Assembly (NCBI GenBank): GCA_041695045.1
Contig: JBGFRR010000063.1
Location: 1 to 64,000, forward strand
Direction of reading: 5' to 3'
Length of the DNA stretch: 64,000 bases
Source: JBGFRR01 sp041695045
GTDB taxonomy: Bacteria; Bacteroidota; Ignavibacteria; UBA10030
Both the position numbers and the translations under genes were made by a program. The number at the start of each line of letters is the position of its first letter. Within the stretch, counting starts at the first letter, position 1. Under the pieces are notes generated by a model, which saw only the letters and a list, made by a program, of their open reading frames with translations, was not told the origin of the DNA and ran no database searches. Below are positions 9,362-17,982 of this stretch, piece after piece.

Positions 9362-10348
9362 GTGCAGCAAGAGTTTGAACTCTGCAAAATACTGATCGAA
9401 CAGCACCATCGATTTGTGCTTACTACGCACATCAATCCGGACGGCGACGGCCTTGGAAGCGAGCTCGCGCTCACCTCGCTTCTTCGGAGCCGTGGCAAAA
9501 CAGTGCACATGCTCAACCACAGCGAAACGCCGTACTATTACGGCTTCCTCGATCCGAACGGACAGATTCAACAGTTCGATGAGCAGCGGCACAGCGCTCT
9601 TGTTCACGAGGCGGGAGTTATCTTCGTTCTGGATACAAATCAGCCGGAGCGGCTTGGAACACTGAAACCCTTTGTGCTCGAGAGTAGGGCGAAAAAGATT
9701 TGCATCGACCATCATCTCGACCGGACTGAGTTCGCCGATGTCTATATCCTCGATGAAGACTCTGCCGCCACGAGCGAGATCATGTACCACCTGCTCGAAT
9801 ATCTCGATGGAAATCGTTTCACCCCCGAGGTTGCAACGGCCCTCTACACCGGCATCATGACGGATACCGGCTCGTTTCGTTTTCCACGGACAAGCGCCGA
9901 CCTGCACCGCAGAGTTGCTCACCTCATCGAGTGCGGCGCGGACCCTGTTACTATCTACCAGAATGTCTACGAACAGGGGACGCTCGGCCGTCTTCAACTG
10001 TTGGGTAAAGTCCTCTCAACGCTCCAAACGGCGCATGATGGGAAAGTTGCCTCACTTCAAGCGACGCGGGAGATGTTTCGCGAGACCGAAACTCGAGAGG
10101 AGGACACTGACGGAATGATCAACTATACACTCTCCATCAAAGGGGTTCAAGTGGGACTGATGTTCACCGAGCTGCAGGACAACGTGAAGGTGGGTTTCCG
10201 GTCAAAAGGCGACATTGCCGTCAACAAGCTTGCACAGGAGTTTGGAGGAAACGGCCACATGAACGCCGCCGGCGCTCGAGTAACGGGCGCGAAAGTTCAT
10301 AAGTTGGCAGCAAAGATCATCGCACGCTCAAAAGTATACATTCGCTAG
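9362..10348 (+). CDS. nrnA: DHH/DHHA1 phosphoesterase, NrnA-like (nanoRNase/pAp phosphatase)
   Basis: Predicted to degrade short oligoribonucleotides, and possibly pAp, in the cytosol. The 328-aa length fits. THINPDGDGLGSE (about 21-33), LDTNQPERLG (about 90), IDHHLD (about 115-120) and DTGSFRF are the metal-binding motifs of the DHH domain. GGNGHMNAAGA (about 294-304) is the DHHA1 substrate motif. The start is GTG at 9362 with GGAG 6 nt upstream. pepA follows after 10 bp, probably in the same transcript. Confidence 0.9.
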   Translation: MQQEFELCKILIEQHHRFVLTTHINPDGDGLGSELALTSLLRSRGKTVHMLNHSETPYYYGFLDPNGQIQQFDEQRHSALVHEAGVIFVLDTNQPERLGTLKPFVLESRAKKICIDHHLDRTEFADVYILDEDSAATSEIMYHLLEYLDGNRFTPEVATALYTGIMTDTGSFRFPRTSADLHRRVAHLIECGADPVTIYQNVYEQGTLGRLQLLGKVLSTLQTAHDGKVASLQATREMFRETETREEDTDGMINYTLSIKGVQVGLMFTELQDNVKVGFRSKGDIAVNKLAQEFGGNGHMNAAGARVTGAKVHKLAAKIIARSKVYIR

Positions 10349-10358
10349 AGAGGTTGTC

Positions 10359-11855
10359 ATGGGTTACTCCTATCAAACTGCATCCATCACACAGGTAAAG
10401 GCAGACGTTGTTGTGGTCTGTATCCATCAGAATGAGGCGCTCTACAATCGCGAGATGAAAGCGCTTGCTGCCCATTTCGGCGCGCCGGTCGCAACGCTTC
10501 TGTCGAGTGGAGACTTCAAGGCGAAGGAGGGAGAGACTGCCCTGCTCTATCTGGACGCTGGAGCAAAAGCACGACGCCTTATGCTTGCGGGATTAGGGAA
10601 AAAACCGACAGATACCAATACAGCACTGGAGCGCTATCGCCGCGCTGCAGGTACCGCAGCTATGCGAGCGCGGTCAATCAAAGCTTCGACCGTTGCTCTT
10701 GCTCTTCCCTCCACCGAGGACAATGCTGCCGATGTTGCCCTCGCGCTGACGGAAGGCTCCGGCCTCGGTTTGTATCAATTCGATAAGCACAAGTCAAAGT
10801 CCGAAGACGATTCGCACCGCGTCGGACAGCTTACGATTTTCTCGGACGACCGGAAGCTACAGCGTATCGGAACCGAGGCTGTGCACAAGGGTGAAATCCT
10901 TATCGCCGCGACAACCCTCGCGCGCGATTTGGCCAATGCGCCCGGCAATGAAATCTATCCCGAGACACTCGCACAAGCCGCCGTTGAAGCCGGCAAGCGT
11001 TCGGGATTCTCGGTCAAAGTGATGACCGAGAGACAGATCGCCCGGCTCGGCATGGGAGGCATCATCGGGGTTGCGAAAGGAAGCGCTCATCCCCCGCGCT
11101 TCATCATTCTTGAATACGGACGGAAGTCGAAAAACCCCATCGTTCTCATCGGAAAGGGCGTCACGTTCGACACCGGAGGCATCTCGCTGAAACCCTCCGC
11201 GAACATGAGTGAAATGAAGATGGACATGTCGGGTGCAGCGGCGGTGATCGGTGCGTTTCAGGCAGTGGCGCGCCTCGCGTTGCCGGTACACATCATCGGA
11301 TTGATTCCGGCCGTTGAGAACATGCCCAGCGGAACATCGACGCGTCCGGGCGATATTCTCCGACACTACAACGGCAAAACATCGGAGGTCGATAACACCG
11401 ACGCGGAAGGTCGGCTCATCCTTGCCGATGCACTGGCGTATGCAGAGCGCTACCATCCTGCCGCCGTCATCGACCTCGCCACGCTGACCGGCGCGTGCGT
11501 CGTTGCGCTCGGCCACTTCGCAACCGGCATGATGAGCAACGACGATGCGCTCATGGAGAAACTCAAAGCTTCAGGCGAACGAACATACGAGCGCGTCTGG
11601 CCGCTCCCCCTGTTTGATGAATATGAAAACCTGATCAAGAGCGACGTTGCGGATGTGAAAAACACCGGAGGTCGATGGGCGGGGGCCATTACTGCTGCAT
11701 GGTTTCTCAAAAAGTTCATCGGAGACTATCCGTGGGTGCATCTCGATATTGCGGGAACGGCTATTCTTGAAGAGCATGGAGCCTACACACAGAAGGGCGC
11801 GTCGGGTGTCTGTGTACGATTGCTCGCGGATTTTCTCGCGCATTGGAAGCGATAA
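10359..11855 (+). CDS. pepA: leucyl aminopeptidase (M17 family)
   Basis: A cytosolic two-metal aminopeptidase that removes N-terminal residues from peptides, 498 aa. GKGVTFDTGGISLKP (about 265-280) and NTDAEGRLILADAL (about 346-359) contain the metal ligands and the catalytic Lys and Arg of M17 enzymes. The N-terminal third is the variable macro-like domain. It follows the nrnA-like gene by 10 bp, pairing two turnover enzymes. Confidence 0.94.
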   Translation: MGYSYQTASITQVKADVVVVCIHQNEALYNREMKALAAHFGAPVATLLSSGDFKAKEGETALLYLDAGAKARRLMLAGLGKKPTDTNTALERYRRAAGTAAMRARSIKASTVALALPSTEDNAADVALALTEGSGLGLYQFDKHKSKSEDDSHRVGQLTIFSDDRKLQRIGTEAVHKGEILIAATTLARDLANAPGNEIYPETLAQAAVEAGKRSGFSVKVMTERQIARLGMGGIIGVAKGSAHPPRFIILEYGRKSKNPIVLIGKGVTFDTGGISLKPSANMSEMKMDMSGAAAVIGAFQAVARLALPVHIIGLIPAVENMPSGTSTRPGDILRHYNGKTSEVDNTDAEGRLILADALAYAERYHPAAVIDLATLTGACVVALGHFATGMMSNDDALMEKLKASGERTYERVWPLPLFDEYENLIKSDVADVKNTGGRWAGAITAAWFLKKFIGDYPWVHLDIAGTAILEEHGAYTQKGASGVCVRLLADFLAHWKR

Positions 11856-11952
11856 GGTTCGATGGATCCATTCCATTCACGACGGACGTGCGCCGTACGC
11901 TTGTAGTACGCCGCTTTCCTCATCGTAGGACTCCCTCGGAACTCTTCCTACC

Positions 11953-11981
11953 TTGCCTTTCCCTCCCTTTCTTGCTATCTT
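11953..11981 (+). promoter_or_regulatory. promoter of the FAD oxidase-GWxTD-pdxA-ftsE run
   Basis: TTGCCT (11953-11958), a 17-nt spacer and TATCTT (11976-11981). The predicted start near 11988 lies 19 nt before the ATG at 12007. The TATCTT box recurs at rpmE and argF. Confidence 0.5.
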
Positions 11982-12006
11982 GGCTCTGCACTTTCATTGC
12001 CTTTCG

Positions 12007-13557
12007 ATGACTTCCGCCTACGCTTCGATCGAACACGACCTCAAGTCCCTCCTCAGAGGTGAATGCTTTTTCGACACCGAAACGCGTGAGCGCTACAGCA
12101 CCGCAGCTTCATGGTATACGATCATGCCGGTTGGTGTCGTATTCCCTCACGATGTTGAAGACGTTCAGACAGTCGTTCGGTTCTGCAGCGAGAACGACAT
12201 CGCCATCATTCCTCGCGGGGGCGGCTCCGGATTGGCAGGCCAGGCTGTGGGACTTGGCGTTGTACTCGACTTCACAAAACACATGCACGGTGTCGTTTCC
12301 TATGATGAGGCGACGGTGACGGTCCAGCCCGGCATCGTTCTTCACTCACTCAATGAGTGCCTGGCCCGTCACGACAGAATGTTCCCTATAGACCCGGCCA
12401 GCAGCACGATTTGCACTATCGGTGGAATGATCGCCACCAACGCAGCCGGCGCACATGGGCCAAAGTATGGTGCAACGAAAGATCACGTCGAGGCCGTTAC
12501 CGTTGTTCTTGCAAACGGAGAGATTGCACACCTCGGCAAGAATGGAGTGGCTTCTTCACCGAACAGCCTTCAGCTGTTCGAAGATACCCGTACTCTTCTC
12601 GAACCGTATCGCGAACTCATTCGCGAGCGCTTCCCCCGTGTCGCCAAGAATTCTTCAGGCTACAACCTTCTCGATACGATCGGATTCCACACGCATGACC
12701 CGCGGAAACTGATCGTAGGCTCGGAAGGCACACTCGCGATCGTTATCGAGGCAACCGTTAACCTTGTGCTCATCCCGAAGCATCGTACCGGCGTCGTGGC
12801 TTTTTTCCATGATGATGAGTCGGCGGCACGGGCGACACTGGCGGGGCTGAGCCTTGAACCGAGCGCTGTCGAATTCCTTGACCGCACCTACTTCTCTCTC
12901 GGCCGCTCGATACCCGGCAGCGATGGCCTCGTGCGGGACGATGCGCAGGTTCTGCTGTACTTTGAATGTGAAGGAGACGATGCTTCAAGCGTCTCCGTCT
13001 TTGAAAAAAAGATTCGCTCAGTCATTGCTCCTGCACAGCCCCTCGAGGTGCGCACGCTCGACAACGAGAGCAAGAGACAATCCCTCTGGCAATTGCGCGA
13101 ACACGTCAGCCGCATCTTGAATTTCGACGAGGTATTCCAGAAGGCGAGCTTCATCGAGGACGTCGCGGTGCCTATTCCCCAGCTTCCGACATATCTCGAA
13201 GGGTTAAGGGCAATTCTTCATCGGTTTGGGATTCAGTGCTCCATCTATGGCCATGCCGGCTCGGGGAATGTCCACTGTGCAGCATTCGTGAATCTCGGTA
13301 ACCTCGACCACTACCGCGCTATCGACATGATAGCGAGCGAAGTGAACGACCTCGCCATCGCCCTCGGTGGTACCCTCTCCGGCGAACACGGCGACGGTTT
13401 CGTGCGAACGCCGTATCTCGAACGCCTCTATGGGTCGGCCATCTACAGGCTTTTTGGAGAGATCAAATACCTCTTCGACCCTCGCGGCATCCTCAATCCC
13501 GGAAAAATCATCGGACCACAGAACACAACGATCCTGCATGACATCGCGCTTGTATAA
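12007..13557 (+). CDS. FAD-linked oxidase, GlcD/D-2-hydroxyacid dehydrogenase family
   Basis: Predicted flavoenzyme oxidising a D-2-hydroxyacid such as D-lactate or glycolate; the exact substrate is unknown. The 516-aa product has an FAD_binding_4 domain (IIPRGGGSGLAGQAVG, about 65-80) and a C-terminal FAD-oxidase domain (YGHAGSGNVHCAAF, then GTLSGEHGDGFVRTPYL). There is no fused iron-sulfur domain as in GlcDF or Dld fusions. The ATG at 12007 fits the promoter; the frame is open upstream to 11953, but that codon lies in the -35 box. The 3' end overlaps the next gene by 20 bp. Confidence 0.88.
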   Translation: MTSAYASIEHDLKSLLRGECFFDTETRERYSTAASWYTIMPVGVVFPHDVEDVQTVVRFCSENDIAIIPRGGGSGLAGQAVGLGVVLDFTKHMHGVVSYDEATVTVQPGIVLHSLNECLARHDRMFPIDPASSTICTIGGMIATNAAGAHGPKYGATKDHVEAVTVVLANGEIAHLGKNGVASSPNSLQLFEDTRTLLEPYRELIRERFPRVAKNSSGYNLLDTIGFHTHDPRKLIVGSEGTLAIVIEATVNLVLIPKHRTGVVAFFHDDESAARATLAGLSLEPSAVEFLDRTYFSLGRSIPGSDGLVRDDAQVLLYFECEGDDASSVSVFEKKIRSVIAPAQPLEVRTLDNESKRQSLWQLREHVSRILNFDEVFQKASFIEDVAVPIPQLPTYLEGLRAILHRFGIQCSIYGHAGSGNVHCAAFVNLGNLDHYRAIDMIASEVNDLAIALGGTLSGEHGDGFVRTPYLERLYGSAIYRLFGEIKYLFDPRGILNPGKIIGPQNTTILHDIALV

Positions 13558-14896
13558 TCCTCTCTTGCTTACACTGCTGCTCACCACCGCTGCATCGGCT
13601 CAAGTGAGAGATACGCGCGGCGATGATCCGCGCACGCCACACCCCGTGTCGTTTGAGGGTATTCCGCTCTTCGCGAACGACACAACAAAAGCGTTGATCA
13701 ACGTCCATTACCGGATCGGGCAACAGTTCTTTGTGTTCGTTCGCAATCTTCAGGAAACCAGATGGGAAGAGTTTCTAGCGCGCGGCGAATTGTTGGTGGA
13801 ACTAAAGGATAACCAGAACCTCTCCGTTGCACGGGATTTCCGACGGATTCGCCTCACGCGCGCGACTCAACCACGGGAGGGAGAAGAACTGCCTGACGTC
13901 GTCGGGGCATTTTCGTTCACCGTGCCCGACGGCGAGTACACGATCATCTTCAGCTTAGATGACCGTGAGTCCGGCCGGCAAGTCCTCAACCGCGACCGCA
14001 AGGTTACAACACGCCGGGGATACGAGCAGATCTTAGAGCTCTCTTTCCCGATGTTCAGCATTGTAGAATTTCATCAGGAGAAAAGCGATTCCATTTTCAT
14101 TAAGCCGTTGAACCGTGGGACGCACGTGCATTTCGATTCCCGAGGAGGATATACCTATCAACTCTACCTTCCCACCAGCGCGAGTTTGAACCTGAAATGG
14201 ACGCTCAAACGGCAACGGGATCCCTTTGCCTACCGTGATCAGGAATGGAGTGGGAACCAATACACGATTATGGATGGAACGCTGCGGCTAGTTGCATCGG
14301 AAGGGGAGGTTACCTATGCCCTCGTACGAAAGCCCAATACGCCATGGAAACTTCTTCACATTCCGTTGCCTCTCGAACAACTGGAACCCGGCCAATACAC
14401 ACTCTCCATCGCCATCAACGCGGACGGTTCCACGTATGAGCGGGAGTATTCCTTCAACGTCGTATGGGCCAACCGCCCGTTCTCACTCACGAACCTGCAG
14501 CTTGCCGTCGACGCCCTCTACCACATCGCAACCGACGATGAGATCAGTAATATGCAAACCGGGTCGCTCCAGAGGAACCTTCGCGCATTCCACGAATTCT
14601 GGCGCAAGCGAGACCGCGACACGACGACGGCCTACAATGAAGTCATGGTCGAATACTACCGCCGCGTCGACCATGCCATCCAACGCTTCTCCACCATCAC
14701 CGGCGCCGACGGATACAAAACCGACCGCGGTCGAGTGTTTACCCTCTACGGCTCACCCACACGCATCGATCGACTCATTCCCCCCGGCGGCGTTGCGACC
14801 GAGGTCTGGACATACGCCCATATCCACAAGCGCTTCATTTTCGCCGACCGCAACCGTAACGGCAACCTCGTGCTCACAGCGACAGAGGCGCTGTGA
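13538..14896 (+). CDS. GWxTD-domain secreted protein
   Basis: A 452-aa exported protein of unknown function. MTSRLYNPLLLTLLLTTAASA is a signal peptide that would be cut before QV. The middle is beta-rich. The C-terminal part (about 330-450: LRAFHEFWRKRD, YYRRVDHAIQRFS, DGYKTDRGRVFTLYGSPTRIDR, EVWTY) is the GWxTD domain found mainly in Bacteroidetes/Chlorobi-type bacteria. The ATG at 13538 overlaps the FAD oxidase by 20 bp and the stop overlaps the GTG of pdxA, so it appears translationally coupled at both ends. There is no evidence for a shared pathway with its neighbours. Confidence 0.82.
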   Translation: MTSRLYNPLLLTLLLTTAASAQVRDTRGDDPRTPHPVSFEGIPLFANDTTKALINVHYRIGQQFFVFVRNLQETRWEEFLARGELLVELKDNQNLSVARDFRRIRLTRATQPREGEELPDVVGAFSFTVPDGEYTIIFSLDDRESGRQVLNRDRKVTTRRGYEQILELSFPMFSIVEFHQEKSDSIFIKPLNRGTHVHFDSRGGYTYQLYLPTSASLNLKWTLKRQRDPFAYRDQEWSGNQYTIMDGTLRLVASEGEVTYALVRKPNTPWKLLHIPLPLEQLEPGQYTLSIAINADGSTYEREYSFNVVWANRPFSLTNLQLAVDALYHIATDDEISNMQTGSLQRNLRAFHEFWRKRDRDTTTAYNEVMVEYYRRVDHAIQRFSTITGADGYKTDRGRVFTLYGSPTRIDRLIPPGGVATEVWTYAHIHKRFIFADRNRNGNLVLTATEAL

Positions 14897-15894
14897 AACC
14901 GATCATTGCTATCACCATCGGCGATTTCAACGGCATCGGCCCTGAAGTCGCATTGAAGTCCGCTTCCAACCCTTCCGTGAAACGCGCATGCGTTCCATTG
15001 CTCGTAGGGCCGCTGGATGTCTTTGAACACGCCCGCAAAGAGTTTCGACTCAAAACCCAGCTTCGTAAAGCAACCTTTCCCATTCTGCCGACAAGCGCCC
15101 TCCCCATTCTCGATGTCGGCGACGGCATCTGGGCGGATGTTCAGTACGGGAAGGTTTCCAAAGTGGCAGGAAGGAATGCAGGCGTGGCGATCGAGCGCGC
15201 CGTCGGCCTCTGTGTGGGCGGTGAAGCTCACGCCATGGTGACAGCGCCCGTCTCGAAAGAGGCATTACACGAGGCGGGATATGATTTCCCCGGCCAAACG
15301 GAAATGATCACACTGCTGAGCCGGTCAACACGCGTGGCGATGATGCTCGTGGCAGACCAACTGCGTGTCGGTTTGACCACGATCCACGTCCCCATCGGCG
15401 CCGTACCACAGCACCTGAGTCGCCAGAAGATCGTCGACAAGGCAAGCATTGTGTACGAAACGCTTAAAACGATGTACCGCATTAAGCAACCTCGGCTTGC
15501 GGTGCTCGGATTGAATCCCCACGCCGGTGAGAACGGCGCCATCGGCTCCGAAGAACTGGAGATGATCAAGCCCGCCGTGGAGGAACTCCGTACCACAGGC
15601 ATCGTCGTCGATGGTCCGTTCTCCGCAGACGCGTTCTTCGGAGCAAAGACCTTCAAGCAGTACGACGCTGTACTCGCCATGTATCATGACCAGGGATTGA
15701 TTCCACTCAAGATGCTCTCCTTCGGTAAGGCGGTGAACGTTTCGGCAGGGTTGAACATCATTCGCACATCTCCCGACCACGGGACGGCCTTCGACATTGC
15801 AGGCAAGAGCAAAGCGAACATCTCCAGCATGCTCGAAGCGATCAAGCTGGCTGCACGATTTGCGACAACGAAACGGGGGGAGTTTGATGGTTGA
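14893..15894 (+). CDS. pdxA: 4-hydroxythreonine-4-phosphate dehydrogenase
   Basis: Oxidises 4-phosphohydroxy-L-threonine in the DXP-dependent pyridoxal phosphate pathway. The 333 aa start with MKPIIAITIGDFNGIGPEVALK. MYHDQGLIPLKML (about 261-273) and TSPDHGTAFDIAG (about 292-304) are the metal and substrate motifs, and the early histidine motif is GQTEMIT. The start is GTG at 14893, overlapping the upstream TGA (GTGA). The end overlaps the ftsE-like gene by 8 bp. Confidence 0.94.
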   Translation: MKPIIAITIGDFNGIGPEVALKSASNPSVKRACVPLLVGPLDVFEHARKEFRLKTQLRKATFPILPTSALPILDVGDGIWADVQYGKVSKVAGRNAGVAIERAVGLCVGGEAHAMVTAPVSKEALHEAGYDFPGQTEMITLLSRSTRVAMMLVADQLRVGLTTIHVPIGAVPQHLSRQKIVDKASIVYETLKTMYRIKQPRLAVLGLNPHAGENGAIGSEELEMIKPAVEELRTTGIVVDGPFSADAFFGAKTFKQYDAVLAMYHDQGLIPLKMLSFGKAVNVSAGLNIIRTSPDHGTAFDIAGKSKANISSMLEAIKLAARFATTKRGEFDG

Positions 15895-16558
15895 GCTCCG
15901 CGACCTCTCGGTTTCGTTCGACGGACAACCCGTCCTGCAACGGGTAACCTTTACGATGAAGGACGGAGAGTTTGTGTATCTCGTGGGGCAAACCGGGGCG
16001 GGAAAGAGTTCGCTCTTGCGGCTGATGTATCTGGACCTCAAACCGGACTCCGGCGTCGTGCGCGTGGCGGGATATTCATCGACGACGATGAAGACGAGAG
16101 ACATTCCGTATCTGCGCCGGAAGATCGGGGTGGTGTTTCAGGATTTCAAGCTGTTGGAAGACCGCAACGTCTACGACAACGTCGCCTTTGCGCTGTATGT
16201 TACAAACACACCGCGCAGCGACATCCCCAAGCGAGCCCTCTTCGCCCTCGCCGATGTCGGCCTCAGCCATAAACGCAACCACATGCCGCACGAACTTTCC
16301 GGCGGCGAACAACAGCGCGTGGTAATCGCACGCGCCGTCGTCAACAACCCCGCGCTCCTGCTTGCCGACGAGCCGACCGGCAACCTCGACCCCATCTCCT
16401 CCTCAGAGATCATGGAGCTGTTGCGGAAGATCAATCTCCGCGGCACGGCAATCCTGATGGCAACGCATAACTACGAGCTTGTACGGAAGTATCCAGCACG
16501 GATTGTGCAACTGAAGGAGGGAAAACTGTTCGACGTGGAGCTGCGAGAGAGGGTGTGA
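15887..16558 (+). CDS. ftsE: ABC transporter ATPase, FtsE-like
   Basis: A 223-aa cytoplasmic ATPase, most like FtsE, which with FtsX regulates septal peptidoglycan hydrolases. Walker A is GQTGAGKSS (about 34-42), the Q-loop region is VVFQDFKLLEDRNVYDNVAF, the signature is LSGGEQQRV (about 137-145) and Walker B is LLLADEPTGNLDP. The ATG at 15887 has GGGGGAG upstream. No ftsX follows: the next gene is on the opposite strand, so the permease must lie elsewhere. A LolD-like role is possible, but the DFKLLEDRNVYDNVAF segment favours FtsE. Confidence 0.82.
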   Translation: MVELRDLSVSFDGQPVLQRVTFTMKDGEFVYLVGQTGAGKSSLLRLMYLDLKPDSGVVRVAGYSSTTMKTRDIPYLRRKIGVVFQDFKLLEDRNVYDNVAFALYVTNTPRSDIPKRALFALADVGLSHKRNHMPHELSGGEQQRVVIARAVVNNPALLLADEPTGNLDPISSSEIMELLRKINLRGTAILMATHNYELVRKYPARIVQLKEGKLFDVELRERV

Positions 16559-16563
16559 CGCCG

Positions 16564-16794
16564 CTACCGTACCTGCTCAATCCTTTTCACATCGTCGTAC
16601 GCAAGCATGAGCGCACGCTCGATCCCTGCCCGGAGCGTCATCAGCGACATCGGGCACTGCTGGCAGGAGCCCATTAAGCGAACCTCGACGATGCCATCGT
16701 CGGTAATCCTCACAAGCTCAACATCCCCGCCATCTTCCTGCAAGTAAGGACGGATCCGCTTCAGGCTCTCTTCAATCTGTTCGGCACTCGGCAT
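16564..16794 (-). CDS. NifU-like C-terminal domain protein
   Basis: A 76-aa single-domain scaffold-type protein for Fe-S cluster delivery. YLQEDGGDVELVRITDDGIVEVRLMG followed by SCQQCPMSLMTLRAGIERAL has the CxxC pair of the NifU domain. It lies 9 bp downstream of the mrp/apbC gene, another Fe-S carrier, on the same strand, which strongly suggests a joint role. It ends 5 bp from the stop of the convergent ftsE-like gene. Confidence 0.92.
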   Translation of the reverse strand: MPSAEQIEESLKRIRPYLQEDGGDVELVRITDDGIVEVRLMGSCQQCPMSLMTLRAGIERALMLAYDDVKRIEQVR

Positions 16795-16803
16795 GGGACG
16801 TCG

Positions 16804-17901
16804 TTACGACTGTGCGCCGATAAGGATTTCCACCTTCGGCATCGGCGGTGCGTCGATGTTGCGGATGCTGATTTGCGCGGCAAGGTTTCGCGCGATGGCC
16901 CGAATCACGTTCGCTTGCTCCGATTCAGGCGCCCCAGCAACAACGGGCGTACCCCGATCTCCACCGATACGGATGGCCGTAGTAATCGGAATCTCGCCCA
17001 AGAATGGTACGCCTAACTCCTCCGCCGTCTTCTGCCCACCGCCGCTGTCAAAAATATCCTCACGCTGCCCGCAGTGCGTACAAACGTAGTAACTCATATT
17101 CTCCACAATTCCCATCACCGGCACGTTGACCTTCGTGAACATCACAAGGCCCTTCCGAGCGTCGGCCAAAGCAACATCCTGAGGTGTCGTGACGATCACA
17201 GCGCCCGTCAGCGGAATCGTCTGCACGAGCGTCAACTGGATGTCTCCTGTTCCCGGCGGAAGGTCGAAGATCAAGTAATCCAACTCTCCCCACTCGACAT
17301 CCCCCATGAATTGCTTCACCGCGCCGCTCGCCATCGGCCCGCGCCAGATCACTGCCTGCATCGGGTCAACGAGGAAACCGATCGACATGATCTTGACGCC
17401 GTACTTCTCGAGCGGAATCAGACGCTGGCTGAAGACCTTGGGGCGCTCGTTGACCCCAAACATCAGCGGTACGCTGGGCCCGTAGACATCGGCATCGACA
17501 AGCCCGACCTTCGCTCCGTCCATCGCCAACGCAACAGCAAGGTTGACGGCGACGGTCGACTTCCCAACGCCTCCCTTACCACTGGCCACCGCAATGGTGT
17601 TCTTCACGCCGGGCAGGATGGCTTCTTTCTGCACATTGACGTGAGCGACAACGCTCGAGGTGAGCTTCACATCGACCTTGCCGACACCCTCGACGGCGCT
17701 GCGAAGAGCGCGTTCGCAATCCACGACAAACTGATCGCGCACGGGGCACGAGGGGGTTGTAAGCTGAAGCGTGAAAGAGACGTCGGCGCCACGGATCATG
17801 AGGTCTTTCACGAAACCGAGTGTGACGATATCGCGGTGGAGGTCGGGATCTTTGACGAGACGAAGAGCTTTCAGGATGTTTTCTTGTGTGAGAGGAAGCA
17901 T
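16804..17901 (-). CDS. mrp: Mrp/NBP35 family Fe-S cluster carrier ATPase
   Basis: A P-loop protein that loads or carries 4Fe-4S clusters. The 365-aa product has an N-terminal MIP18/DUF59 domain (about 1-95, DPDLHRDIVTLGFVKDL), Walker A SGKGGVGKSTVAVN (about 107-120) and a late CxxC (YYVCTHCGQRED) for the bridging cluster. The ATG at 17901, with GGAG before it, gives the conserved start MLPLTQENILKAL. The frame remains open upstream without similarity. It is paired with the NifU-domain gene. Confidence 0.93.
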   Translation of the reverse strand: MLPLTQENILKALRLVKDPDLHRDIVTLGFVKDLMIRGADVSFTLQLTTPSCPVRDQFVVDCERALRSAVEGVGKVDVKLTSSVVAHVNVQKEAILPGVKNTIAVASGKGGVGKSTVAVNLAVALAMDGAKVGLVDADVYGPSVPLMFGVNERPKVFSQRLIPLEKYGVKIMSIGFLVDPMQAVIWRGPMASGAVKQFMGDVEWGELDYLIFDLPPGTGDIQLTLVQTIPLTGAVIVTTPQDVALADARKGLVMFTKVNVPVMGIVENMSYYVCTHCGQREDIFDSGGGQKTAEELGVPFLGEIPITTAIRIGGDRGTPVVAGAPESEQANVIRAIARNLAAQISIRNIDAPPMPKVEILIGAQS

Positions 17902-17982
17902 CGGCACTCCAGAATAGATGAACAGGGCGCAATATATCAAAATATTGAATGACGAACAACACAGCGACGTTCCACGACACAC

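Noticed and set aside
13367..13537. Upstream extension of the GWxTD gene
   Set aside because: It would lie inside the FAD oxidase gene and displace the signal peptide; the ATG at 13538 is better.
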